Part shown: positions 8,014-16,425 of the stretch, piece by piece | How positions within the stretch are numbered: position 1 is the stretch's first letter | Layout: every line of letters starts with the position of its first letter | Position numbers and translations under genes: made by a program | Origin: an uncultured Acidobacteriota bacterium | GTDB lineage: Bacteria > Acidobacteriota > UBA6911 > CAINFC01 | Reading direction: 5' to 3' | DNA: 53,101 bases | NCBI GenBank assembly: GCA_903847975.1 | Contig: CAINFC010000056.1 | Location: forward strand, 1 to 53,101 | The notes under the pieces: model-generated | What the model saw: the letters and a program-made list of their open reading frames with translations, nothing else | Told to the model about the DNA's origin: nothing | Database searches by the model: none

Positions 8014-8754
8014 TCATATCGGGCCGGCTTGTGTCTTCTCGTCCGGGGGGAGAGCTCCGGGCAGGCGTGTCAGGAAATTGATTCGCCCGGAGGGCTGGAG
8101 AACCCGGGCCTGAAGCTCCCGGCCGATTTCTCTCAGACGGATTTTATCCTCCACGGGGTTGCGCCCGAAATCCTCCGGCACTTCCAGCGGAGGATGAAAA
8201 ATGACATGGATTTTCCCCGGCCGCGGCAGCTTTCTATGGGGAGGCCAGACATGGTAGCCGCCCAGAATGCTGCACGGAACCAGGGCCGCCCGGAAGGAGA
8301 GGGCCAGGCGAACGGCACCCAGCTTGAATTCCTGGACGGCCCCTTCCCGGGCGCGCTGCCCTTCCGGAAACAGGATCAGGCACTGCCGGTTTACTTCCAG
8401 GACCTCCTGGCACTGCAGGTAGGCACTCTTCTGCGGCCGGCTGCGGTCCACCGGGAAAGCGCCCAGGTAGCGGATGAACGGCCCGAACAGGGGGATCCGG
8501 AAGAGATCCTCCCGCGCCAGAAACCGCACCCGCCGCGGCACGAAAGCCCCGACAAACACGGGATCCAGGAAGGTCTGGTGATTGGGAGCGATCACGCAGG
8601 GGCCCTGTCGGGGTATATGCTCCATGCCGTGGTGCTCGATCCGGTAGAAGAGCCGGCAATAGGCTCTCCCCGTACTTTTTACCAGGGACAGGCCGATGGT
8701 ATCCGTGACCAGCCGCTCCGCGGGGGAAGGAGAAGGGCGCGAGGAAGCATCCAT
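8014..8754 (-). CDS. PlsC-type acyltransferase (1-acylglycerol-3-phosphate acyltransferase family)
   Basis: A 246-residue membrane-associated acyltransferase. The catalytic HX4D motif is at 59-64 (HQTFLD) and the substrate-binding FPEG at 129-132 (FPEGQR); both are diagnostic of the PlsC/LPLAT family, which transfers an acyl chain to lysophosphatidate or a related acceptor. The frame is open further upstream, but the ATG at 8754 gives normal family length and lies just 11 bases after the glycosyltransferase stop with AAGGG before it. Its place behind a Dpm1-like glycosyltransferase and radical SAM gene suggests that it acylates a lipid-linked sugar or glycerol carrier rather than serving bulk phospholipid synthesis; this is inference. 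Confidence 0.88.
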   Translation of the reverse strand: MDASSRPSPSPAERLVTDTIGLSLVKSTGRAYCRLFYRIEHHGMEHIPRQGPCVIAPNHQTFLDPVFVGAFVPRRVRFLAREDLFRIPLFGPFIRYLGAFPVDRSRPQKSAYLQCQEVLEVNRQCLILFPEGQRAREGAVQEFKLGAVRLALSFRAALVPCSILGGYHVWPPHRKLPRPGKIHVIFHPPLEVPEDFGRNPVEDKIRLREIGRELQARVLQPSGRINFLTRLPGALPPDEKTQAGPI

Positions 8755-8765
8755 ACCCTTGGTGT

Positions 8766-9491
8766 TCAATCCTTTTCCGACTGATGCCGCTGCACCGCCT
8801 TGTTTCGGTTCCACCACAGGCGGGCCAGGTTGGCAAACTTGTAAATGCCCTCGTGGACCAGGTTGAACTTGCTGGAGCGGTGGTCCTCGCAATGCACCGG
8901 GACCTGGATCACCCGGCCGCCGTCCCTTTGCACGTAATAGACCATGTCGATCACGTAGGCGGTGCCGTTTTTGATCAGGCTTTCATAATGCATCAGCACC
9001 GGCCGGCGGTAGGCCTTGGCGGCGATGGAATAGTCGGCGTAGTCGATGCCCAGCATCCACTTGGCGCAGTTGACGAAAAGCAGGCTGGCAAAAAGACGCA
9101 GCAGGGAGCGATCCTGCGTACCCATTTTCTTGGAGCCGACGACGATATCGTACTCGTCCAGCAGGCGCAGGGCCTCCCGGACAAAATTCAAATCGATGGA
9201 GAGGTCCATGTCCAGGGAAACCAGGCGGTCGTAGCGGGCCTCGTGAATAAACCGCTGGAACACCTGGCCGACGCCCCGTTCCGGAACGTGGAACATCCGC
9301 ACCGCCGCCTGTTCTTTTTCCAGCTTCCGGCCCAGCTCCACGGTACGATCCGTCGACCCGTTGCTCCCCAGGAGGATCTCAAACGGGACATGAAGAGGCC
9401 GCAGGAATTCGATCAGCCGGTGGGTGTTTTCCACCAGGATCTCCTCCTCGTTGTACACGGGAATGCCCACGGTAAATGGAGTCGGAGTCAT
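8766..9491 (-). CDS. family 2 glycosyltransferase (Dpm1-like)
   Basis: A 241-residue GT-A glycosyltransferase. The nucleotide-sugar fold begins FTVGIPVYNEEEILVENTH, followed by LGSNGSTDRT and the metal-binding DXD motif DMD at 94-96. There is no C-terminal membrane domain, so it resembles single-domain dolichyl- or undecaprenyl-phosphate sugar transferases. Its start overlaps the stop of the radical SAM gene as ATGA (9488-9491), indicating translational coupling. The open frame continues upstream through the radical SAM gene in another frame, but that part is non-coding shadow. It probably charges a lipid carrier with a sugar for the neighbouring 1030-residue membrane protein. Confidence 0.88.
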   Translation of the reverse strand: MTPTPFTVGIPVYNEEEILVENTHRLIEFLRPLHVPFEILLGSNGSTDRTVELGRKLEKEQAAVRMFHVPERGVGQVFQRFIHEARYDRLVSLDMDLSIDLNFVREALRLLDEYDIVVGSKKMGTQDRSLLRLFASLLFVNCAKWMLGIDYADYSIAAKAYRRPVLMHYESLIKNGTAYVIDMVYYVQRDGGRVIQVPVHCEDHRSSKFNLVHEGIYKFANLARLWWNRNKAVQRHQSEKD

Positions 9492-10825
9492 CGCAGAAAA
9501 TTCCAGAAAAGGCGCGCCTGCCGGTACCAGCTGGACGGATTGCCGTGTACCAGCCGGTCCAGAATATATCCGGGGCGCAGGTAAAATTGCTTCAGGGCCC
9601 GCCGGGTGACCTGCCGCAGCTCCTGGCTGGTTCCCACCTGGCGAAAACACTCGGAAAAGGGGAGCCCGGCTTCCTCTTCCTGCAGACGGTGCAGGTGGGT
9701 ACCCGGATAGGGCGCCGCCATATGGAAGGAGGCGTAGGTCGGGTTTAGCTGCCGGGCCACTTCGATCGTCTGCCGGCGATCCCGGTCCGTTTCGCCGGGG
9801 AAGCCGAACATGAAAAAGCAGGCGGTTTCGATCCCCGCCTTGCGGGTCATCTCCATCCCCTCCCGGATCCGGTTCAGGGTGATCCGCTTGTTGATGGATT
9901 CCAGAACGCGCGGAGAGCCGCTCTCCACGCCGTAGTGAATCAGGCCGCAGCCGGCCTTTTTCATTTTTTCCAGCATTTCCGGCTCGACGGTATCCAGGCG
10001 AGTCTGGCAGGTCCAGCGAAAATCGTACCGCTTGCGGATCAGAAAGGCGCACAGCTCCTCCACCAGGGCCCGATGGACGGTAAATTCCAGGTCGATGAAA
10101 TAACCGCTGCGGGCGCCGTGCTTTTCCACAGCGGTTTCCAGGTCCCGCAGAACCAGCCCCGGCTCCCTCTTCCGGTAACAGCGCCCGTACATTTCCAGGA
10201 GGCAGAAGTGGCAGGACCAGGGGCAGCCGCGGGAGCCCTCCAGAAGCACGAAGCGACGGCCCAGAAGTTCGTAGGAGTAACGATTCAGGTCCGCGAGATG
10301 GTAGGCGGGAACCGGCAGCCGGTTCACATCCAGCGGCTCCCGGGCAACCGTCCGGCGCAGTACTCCCTCCTCCAGGAAGGCAATGCCGGATACCTCCGCC
10401 AGGCTCTCCGCCCGGCACAGCTCCTGCACCGTACGCTCCGGCTCGCCAAGCACCACGCATCGGGCCCGGGTTTGCCGCAGGACCGTTTCCGGCAGCAGGG
10501 TGCCGTGGGCCCCGAGAATGTGGGTCCGGTCGGGCGGCAGGCAGCCGACGGTATCCAGAAACGGCTGGAAGTCCAGATTGGGGCATTGCCACCGGTCGAT
10601 GGGGGAGGAGGTGATAAAAACCCGGTCGAAGGATTGAGCCTTTTGGCCCAGGGCCTGTGGGGAAAGCCAGGAAGCGCGGGCATCGATCAGCTCCACCCGG
10701 TGGCCGTCCTCCTCCAGCAATCCGGCGCAGTTAAGCAGGTCCAGCGGGGGCCAGGCGCGGTTGTACCTCCGTCCGTGGCCGCTGACGAGCCCGTCCCAGC
10801 TTGGATTGATCAGCAGGACGCGCAT
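9488..10825 (-). CDS. B12-binding-type radical SAM protein
   Basis: A 445-residue enzyme. Residues 1-180 look like the Rossmann-type cobalamin-binding domain that precedes many radical SAM enzymes, starting MRVLLINPSW, though the DXHXXG cobalamin motif is not clear. The radical SAM core has CX3CX2C at C201-C205-C208 and later GVESGSPRVLESINK and FFMFGFPGETD, both typical of this class (BchE/hopanoid-type). Relatives methylate, cyclise or oxidise lipids and antibiotics. The start at 10825 lies five bases after the upstream stop; an upstream ATG would overlap it and adds only 12 residues. With glycosyltransferase and acyltransferase neighbours, a lipid or glycolipid substrate is plausible. Confidence 0.85.
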   Translation of the reverse strand: MRVLLINPSWDGLVSGHGRRYNRAWPPLDLLNCAGLLEEDGHRVELIDARASWLSPQALGQKAQSFDRVFITSSPIDRWQCPNLDFQPFLDTVGCLPPDRTHILGAHGTLLPETVLRQTRARCVVLGEPERTVQELCRAESLAEVSGIAFLEEGVLRRTVAREPLDVNRLPVPAYHLADLNRYSYELLGRRFVLLEGSRGCPWSCHFCLLEMYGRCYRKREPGLVLRDLETAVEKHGARSGYFIDLEFTVHRALVEELCAFLIRKRYDFRWTCQTRLDTVEPEMLEKMKKAGCGLIHYGVESGSPRVLESINKRITLNRIREGMEMTRKAGIETACFFMFGFPGETDRDRRQTIEVARQLNPTYASFHMAAPYPGTHLHRLQEEEAGLPFSECFRQVGTSQELRQVTRRALKQFYLRPGYILDRLVHGNPSSWYRQARLFWNFLR

Positions 10826-10829
10826 GCCC

Positions 10830-13800
10830 TCATTTCCCCTCCTGGAGCCGGGTGCGGGCAAAGGCCGCCCAGCGGGAATCCGGCGCCAGGCGGATCAGCT
10901 CTTCCAGCTCCGCGCGCCCCTCCCCGGATTTTCCGAGCTGGAACAGGCAAAGCCCGATATGGTAGCGCGCCTCCGGCACCCACGGGCTGCTCTTGTACCG
11001 CTCCGCCATGACCCGGAAATCGGCGGCCGCTTCCGCCCACTTCTGCCTTCGAAACAGGGTAAAGCAGTGATGCATAAAGGCGTCATCGGCCTGATCGTCC
11101 CCCGGACGGGTCTTGAGAAAGGATAGAAAAGCCTGGTCGGCTTCCTCATACCGGTTCTGGTTATAAAGCTGAATGCCAGCCTGAAAAGCGGCCAGGGGAC
11201 CGGGGTCGACCGCCGCCGCGGGAACCGCCGGACCGGCCGGTTGCGGGGCCGCTGCGGTCGGAGGCGGAGGGGAGAGGTAGTTCTGGGAGTGTCCTGCCCA
11301 GGGGGACTGCGGATGCAGACGGATGACTTCGCGGAACTGGGCGTCGGCCTCCGCTTTCTTCCCTTCGTTTTGCAGGCAGAGACCCACATGGTAGAGCGCC
11401 TCGGGAACATAGACGCTGTCCGGGTACTTTTTGACCAGCTGGCGGAAAGACTCCATGGCCGGCTTCCATTCCGACTGCTTGAAGGCACAGATGGCGTGGT
11501 AATAATGAGCGTTGATGGCCGAGGGGCTGTTGGGATTGGCTTCCATGGCGCGGGCAAACAGAGCGGAAGCCAGGGCATACTGCTGCTGGGTGAACAGGTC
11601 CAGGCCCTGGTTGTAGAGAACACTGGAATCGGTTTGCTGCAGCAGCCGGGCAAAGAGCAGGACCGCCACGACCGCCAGGCTCAGCGACAGGGGTGCCAGC
11701 CAGGAGCGCGTCCGGTCCACCCAGCTGCCGGCCGTTTCCAGCATGCGGTCCGCGCGCCGGACGAGGGACCATTCCGCCAGCCCGCGCAGCGCCCCGGAGA
11801 GACGCTCCCTGCGACTCCGCAACAGCGGACAGGCCAGGAGAATTGTCCCCCAGCCGATACAAGTCAGCAGGTATCCGAAATAGACCGAAGGCGTAGCCCC
11901 GAAGGTCAACCGCACCTCGTTGCGGGTGGGGTAAAGGAGCATAAAGGAAGGAGATGCCAGATAGATCTGGTCCGCTCCCTCCACGCGCCACCGCTGGTGA
12001 AACGATACCTTGACGAGCAGGGGATGGCCGATTTTGTTGGTGTGGATACGGATTTCCTGCGGCAATATCTTCTCGGTCACCTCCACTCCGGACGCATCCA
12101 GCTCCTTCTGGGGGATATCCGGCGGCAGGGCGGTCCGGCGGTCCGGAAACCGGCTGCTATCGGCGGAATTCCAGGAGAAGAGGTGCACCAGGTGGGACTG
12201 GCTGGTCCCCGGACGCTTGAACCAGTTATAGAAATCCGTTTTCCAGTCGTCGGTGGCCAGCACCACCGGCTGGTACCGCAGGGGAGTCACGTACCGGTTT
12301 TCATTGTTTCTCACCTGCCAGAGCTCATACGGCGCGAAGGAGCTGGTGTCCAGGGGCGCAAATTCCGGGGACTGGCGGATGGCCTTTTTGACCGCATCGC
12401 TGCGGACGATGAAGTCGCGCACGTTGAACAGGCGCAGGTGCTCCACCCCGCGGGCCAGGTTCAGCGTCGAGCAGTGGTAGTCGGGCAGCGGGCAGGAGGT
12501 GACTTCGGATATTTCCGACTGGGTGTAGAAAATAAAAGGAGAGCTGATCGAGGACTGCATGTAGAGCCCCTCCAGCGTGCTTCGCCCGGAAAAGAGGGGG
12601 ATGGATTCGAAGGCCCGCACGGTCCCGGCGGCATTGTGCTCGGCGGAGTGCTCGTAAACCACCCGCGGATCCTGTTCCGTCCCCTGCAGCGCCTGGTTTA
12701 CGCCGGAGAACGCTTTCCAGAGCGACTTTCCCTCAAAACCGCTGTAGTTCCAGGTGATCCACTGACGGATGAAAGTGACATGACTTTCCGTCCAGTAGAT
12801 CACGGCCACCGCCAGGATCAGGGGAAAAATCCAGTTGGCCCGCAGCCGGGAGGCCGGCAGACCAAGGGCCACCGCGCCCAGAAGGCAGAGCGAAAGCTGC
12901 AGAAAGGGAAGAAAACGAATGTCCACCACATGGATGCGGAAGGCAACCAGATAAAAAAGATAAGCCAGGAGAGTGATGTAGGCGATCAGGCCGATGCGGT
13001 GATCGAACGGCTCTCTCCAGCGGGGAACCAGGCCCCGCACCGATTTGGTGAGGATCAGCGCGGCGGTCAGCACCGCTCCCGGCCAGAGGATCACCGGCAG
13101 AATCTCTCTCCAGGAATTGATCACCCAGATGAAATTGTACCGGGTGGTGAAGGCGGAGAAGGACAACAGGGGCACGATCCAGAAGCCGATCAGGCAAAAG
13201 GCCAGGGAAAAGACCTTGGCCAGATACCAGGCGTTCTTGCGGGTTCCGGGAAGGGCGATCAGGTAGTAGGTGCTGAAGGCCACGGCAAACAGGATGGTGT
13301 AACCGTGGTTGAATCCGACCAGGGCCAGCAGCAGGGCATTGCGCAGCACCCAGCGCTGTTCCACCAGGCCGCGGTAGCAGCTGCCGGCGAAAAGGACCAT
13401 CAGCGCCAGGCCGATCGAATAGGTAAACTCCCCCGCCAGCGTGCTGGGAATATTTCCTCCCCACATGGAATTGGCTTCCATGAACAGGAAAGGCAGGGTA
13501 CAAAGCGCGCCCGCCACCGGCACCGGAAAAGGAAAGCGCAGCAGCCGGAAAGCGAAATAGGCGCAAAGGGGAAGCAGAAAGGTACCCAGGACGGAAACAA
13601 TTTTGAAGGCCACCGGAAGCCCGCAGACATAGGAAAGGGCGACCATCAGCAGGAAGGGGAACGGGAAATAGAACTGGAAAACCGGGAATCCGGCATAGTT
13701 GCCCGGCATCCAGCCCAGAATGCGGCCGCCGGGAAGAAGAACCTCTTTCAGGTACTTGGCCGTGTAGTAGTGGGAGGCGGTATCGCCTCCGGTGGTGGTT

Positions 13801-13922
13801 ACCGGAGTAAGCAGCTGCTGCGGCGTGAAGTAACCGGCGATATAGACGAAAATGGCCAGAAGGACCAGAATATCGGCAAGAGTTTCAATTCTTATTTTTC
13901 GAAAAAGGCGGGTAGGATTCAT
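10830..13922 (-). CDS. large membrane protein (6-pyruvoyl-tetrahydropterin-synthase-related type) with C-terminal TPR repeats
   Basis: A 1030-residue protein. Residues 1-420 carry about ten transmembrane helices with GGDTASHYYTAKYLKEVLLP, MPGNYAGFPVFQFYFPFP and GGNIPSTLAGEFTYSIGLA, typical of polytopic membrane proteins labelled 6-PTPS-related (PF10131). These resemble GT-C glycosyltransferases such as YfhO more than any pterin enzyme. Residues 420-690 are extracytoplasmic. Two further hydrophobic segments near 700 and 765 precede two groups of TPR repeats (about 780-890 and 925-1030), separated by a Pro/Ala linker. The start at 13922 overlaps the upstream stop as ATGA; the longer frame begins inside the previous gene. 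It probably transfers a lipid-linked sugar to an envelope target; the TPRs would bind partners. The fusion is unusual. Confidence 0.75.
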   Translation of the reverse strand: MNPTRLFRKIRIETLADILVLLAIFVYIAGYFTPQQLLTPVTTTGGDTASHYYTAKYLKEVLLPGGRILGWMPGNYAGFPVFQFYFPFPFLLMVALSYVCGLPVAFKIVSVLGTFLLPLCAYFAFRLLRFPFPVPVAGALCTLPFLFMEANSMWGGNIPSTLAGEFTYSIGLALMVLFAGSCYRGLVEQRWVLRNALLLALVGFNHGYTILFAVAFSTYYLIALPGTRKNAWYLAKVFSLAFCLIGFWIVPLLSFSAFTTRYNFIWVINSWREILPVILWPGAVLTAALILTKSVRGLVPRWREPFDHRIGLIAYITLLAYLFYLVAFRIHVVDIRFLPFLQLSLCLLGAVALGLPASRLRANWIFPLILAVAVIYWTESHVTFIRQWITWNYSGFEGKSLWKAFSGVNQALQGTEQDPRVVYEHSAEHNAAGTVRAFESIPLFSGRSTLEGLYMQSSISSPFIFYTQSEISEVTSCPLPDYHCSTLNLARGVEHLRLFNVRDFIVRSDAVKKAIRQSPEFAPLDTSSFAPYELWQVRNNENRYVTPLRYQPVVLATDDWKTDFYNWFKRPGTSQSHLVHLFSWNSADSSRFPDRRTALPPDIPQKELDASGVEVTEKILPQEIRIHTNKIGHPLLVKVSFHQRWRVEGADQIYLASPSFMLLYPTRNEVRLTFGATPSVYFGYLLTCIGWGTILLACPLLRSRRERLSGALRGLAEWSLVRRADRMLETAGSWVDRTRSWLAPLSLSLAVVAVLLFARLLQQTDSSVLYNQGLDLFTQQQYALASALFARAMEANPNSPSAINAHYYHAICAFKQSEWKPAMESFRQLVKKYPDSVYVPEALYHVGLCLQNEGKKAEADAQFREVIRLHPQSPWAGHSQNYLSPPPPTAAAPQPAGPAVPAAAVDPGPLAAFQAGIQLYNQNRYEEADQAFLSFLKTRPGDDQADDAFMHHCFTLFRRQKWAEAAADFRVMAERYKSSPWVPEARYHIGLCLFQLGKSGEGRAELEELIRLAPDSRWAAFARTRLQEGK

Positions 13923-14797
13923 GGCCTGGAATGCAAGGAAGAGCGCCGGCGGGAAACGAAGGAGTAAAGCTGAATACCCACAAAAAGGAGCCCCAGCAGG
14001 GAGCCGGCAACAAGGATCCAAATTTTATACTTCTGGAAAAAGCTACGTGCAGCTACGATTTTAACCGTGCAGGGGATGGGCAGACTGCTGTGCCGGCCTG
14101 CGTCGCTGTACTCCGCCAGCACAAAAACCTGATAGGTGCTGCCCTCCAGGGCGGAAAAGTTGCGCAGCGAGAAAGCGGCGTCGTTTTCCTGCAGGGCCCC
14201 CAGGCCGAGGACCCGCTCCACCGGATCGGCGGAAATTTCCTTGGGCAGAACCAGCCGCAGCTGTGCCTGCAGATCTTTCTTCCCCTGGTTTTTCAGGCGC
14301 AGAGTCAGCGGCTCCGTTCCACCCAGTTCGACGGGTTCCGCCATACCGTGAATCTGGGGTGGAAAGTCCTCTCCCACCACGAATCCGGCGGTGGACAACG
14401 CCGTAAAAGGGTAGCCGTTGGTATCGGTATAGTCGGTCATTACCACCAGCGTGTAGCGGCCCGAGGCAAGACGGTCTCTGGGAATCTGAAAATTTCCCGT
14501 GTAGCTCTGCCCGACCGCCAGAACCGGCATAACCTGCGCCGAAAATCGAGTACCCCGAAACTCCACATGCGCCTGGACGCTGGCCGCCGATTCGTCTCCC
14601 TGGTTGACGATCGATACGGTACAAAGGACCTGCTTTTCCGCCACGGTCGGAGTCGTGCTGATTTGCAGCGTGATGTGGCCCGCCCGGGCCGTCCCGGCCG
14701 AAAGGAGTGCCATAAGGAGAACGAATCCCCAGGCGGCAGGCGGCCGGTGAGGCCGGCCGGATGAAGCACCGTCATGAAGCCGATTGTTTAGGATCAT
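13919..14797 (-). CDS. exported, C-terminally anchored protein with CARDB-like beta domains
   Basis: A 292-residue protein. Residues 17-39 form the signal peptide (WGFVLLMALLSAGTARA|G). Two beta-sandwich-like regions follow; the first carries CTVSIVNQGDESAASVQAHVEF and the second LTLRLKNQGKKDLQAQLRLVLP, both patterns seen in CARDB/NEW3-type domains. A transmembrane helix near 262-282 (IWILVAGSLLGLLFVGIQLYS) is followed by a basic tail, so most of the protein faces the periplasm. It is first in the cluster that continues with the TPR membrane protein, whose start overlaps its stop by four bases. It may be a surface partner or substrate of the cluster. Function unknown. Confidence 0.75.
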   Translation of the reverse strand: MILNNRLHDGASSGRPHRPPAAWGFVLLMALLSAGTARAGHITLQISTTPTVAEKQVLCTVSIVNQGDESAASVQAHVEFRGTRFSAQVMPVLAVGQSYTGNFQIPRDRLASGRYTLVVMTDYTDTNGYPFTALSTAGFVVGEDFPPQIHGMAEPVELGGTEPLTLRLKNQGKKDLQAQLRLVLPKEISADPVERVLGLGALQENDAAFSLRNFSALEGSTYQVFVLAEYSDAGRHSSLPIPCTVKIVAARSFFQKYKIWILVAGSLLGLLFVGIQLYSFVSRRRSSLHSRP

Positions 14798-14983
14798 AAG
14801 CAGTAACCTACCATTTGATTCATTCCAGGCAAAGCCCTATCCCTTTTGTCTCCCACATCCATTCATAAAAGCATAAATATAATCGACATTACCCGAGGAT
14901 TCAATCGGCTATTTTATGCGGAAGGCGGATCCGGCATGAGCGCCACTCGCCGCAGCCCCCGTTCCGCGCATGCTTTGGGGCCC

Positions 14984-16369
14984 CTACAGCTTCCAGGGCT
15001 TGCGCATTTTCCGGGCGGCCAGCAGCCGGTTGGCGGCTTCATCCCGGACAAAGCGCTCCTGGCGCGGATCCCAGGTCAGGGGGCGCCCGGCGCGCAGGGC
15101 CAGGTCGCTCAGATGACAAAGCATGTCCGATTGAAAAGCCTCTTCGATAGGGGCGATCGCCGGCCGGCGGCTGCGCACCGCCTCCAGAAAATTCTGCGCG
15201 TGATAGGCGCTGCGCGGCAGCTTGACCGCATAAGCCTCTGCGTCCTCCTTGACCAGGCCGGCGGGTTCGGAGGCTACGTGCTGGCGGTCGACGTGCACCC
15301 AGCCTTCGCTCCCTTCGAATGCCGTCCCATGGTCGCAGGTGCGCCCGTATTTCTCCTGCCATAGCCTTGCCTTGCCGATGCTGGCGCTGGTGTTGGTGGC
15401 GATCGGCAGCCCGCGGTAATTCAGGGTGACGCCGCTCCCGAAGCGGAAATCGACATTCCATGCGGTGGCCGTATTACAGGCTCCTTCCGTGGGGATCGCG
15501 CCGGTTCCGCGGACCGACAGCGGCGCATGCATCATTTCCGGATACCCCCAGTAGGCAATATCCAGGGGATGCACCCCCCATCCGGCGATGAAGCCCAGAG
15601 CGTAGTCGGTGTGGAACCACCAGGTTTTTCTGGCCCCGTCGGCGGAGCAGAGATCCTCCCGATAAGGCCTGGAGGGCGCCGGACCCAGCCAGCGGTCGTA
15701 GTCGAAACCTTCCGGAACAGGAATCACTTTCGTGGAGCCGCCCGGAACGCTGCCGATACACCAAACGTTGATATTCCGGAGCTCTCCGATCCTTCCGTTG
15801 CGCACGATCTCGCAGGCCCGACGGAAAAATGCGCTGGAGCGCTGCTGGGTGCCGAACTGGAAAATGCGGCCGGTCTTCCTCACCGCGGCGCGCAGCGCCT
15901 GGTCTTCGGCGACACTCAGCCCCATCGGCTTTTCCAGGTAAATATCCTTTCCGGCTCGCACCGCGGCGATGCCCAGCAGCACGTGCCAGTGGTCCGGGGT
16001 AGCGATGATTACGGCATCGATATCCCGCCGCGACAGGATTTCGCGGAAGTCCGCGGTCCCTGCGCAGTCCTGGTTCTGGTAGCGCTGGTTGACCAGGTCG
16101 CGGGCCTGCTGGCGCTGCTCGGGCTTGACATCGCACACCGCCACCACCCGGGCATCGTTCTCGGCCAGAAACCCTTTCATGACCCCCTGGCCCTGCGGCC
16201 CGGCGCCGATCAGCGCCACGGTAATTTTATCGCTGGGAGCCGGGCCGTTTTTTCCTCCCCGCGTCGCCGCGGTCACCAGGCAGGGTGCGGCCAATCCGGC
16301 CAGGGGCGCGGCCACGGACTGCCGCAAAAACTGTCTTCGATCCGCATCGGATCCGGAATCAGGCTTCAT
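14984..16369 (-). CDS. Tat-exported Gfo/Idh/MocA-family oxidoreductase
   Basis: A 461-residue NAD(P)-dependent oxidoreductase of the Gfo/Idh/MocA family. A twin-arginine signal lies at residues 11-30 (RRQFLRQSVAAPLAGLAAP), so it should be exported folded. The Rossmann motif GAGPQG is at 55-60, followed by the family EKP motif at 146-148 (YLEKPMG) and a C-terminal sugar-binding domain with GFIAGWGVHPLDIAYWG. Exported members act on sugars or sugar derivatives; the substrate is unknown. AGGAG precedes the ATG by about seven bases, which rejects the much longer open frame running into queA. It follows queA by 56 bases, an unrelated neighbour. Confidence 0.88.
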   Translation of the reverse strand: MKPDSGSDADRRQFLRQSVAAPLAGLAAPCLVTAATRGGKNGPAPSDKITVALIGAGPQGQGVMKGFLAENDARVVAVCDVKPEQRQQARDLVNQRYQNQDCAGTADFREILSRRDIDAVIIATPDHWHVLLGIAAVRAGKDIYLEKPMGLSVAEDQALRAAVRKTGRIFQFGTQQRSSAFFRRACEIVRNGRIGELRNINVWCIGSVPGGSTKVIPVPEGFDYDRWLGPAPSRPYREDLCSADGARKTWWFHTDYALGFIAGWGVHPLDIAYWGYPEMMHAPLSVRGTGAIPTEGACNTATAWNVDFRFGSGVTLNYRGLPIATNTSASIGKARLWQEKYGRTCDHGTAFEGSEGWVHVDRQHVASEPAGLVKEDAEAYAVKLPRSAYHAQNFLEAVRSRRPAIAPIEEAFQSDMLCHLSDLALRAGRPLTWDPRQERFVRDEAANRLLAARKMRKPWKL

Positions 16370-16425
16370 AATCTTCTCCTTCTTGGGTCCCGGCTTTCGC
16401 CGGAAGGGCAGGTTCAAGCATCGGG

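Noticed and set aside
6309-8081. Long plus-strand frame antisense to UPF0182
   Set aside because: GC-rich DNA opens long antisense frames; its protein is Gln/His/Gly-rich without family features, while the minus strand encodes a well-known family.
9492-10592. Upstream extension of the glycosyltransferase frame
   Set aside because: This part overlaps the radical SAM gene in another frame; the true start MTPTPF at 9491 forms an ATGA overlap.
11241-13967. 908-codon plus-strand frame antisense to the TPR membrane protein
   Set aside because: Composition is extreme and lacks any domain; the minus-strand gene has membrane helices, TPRs and ATGA overlaps with both neighbours.
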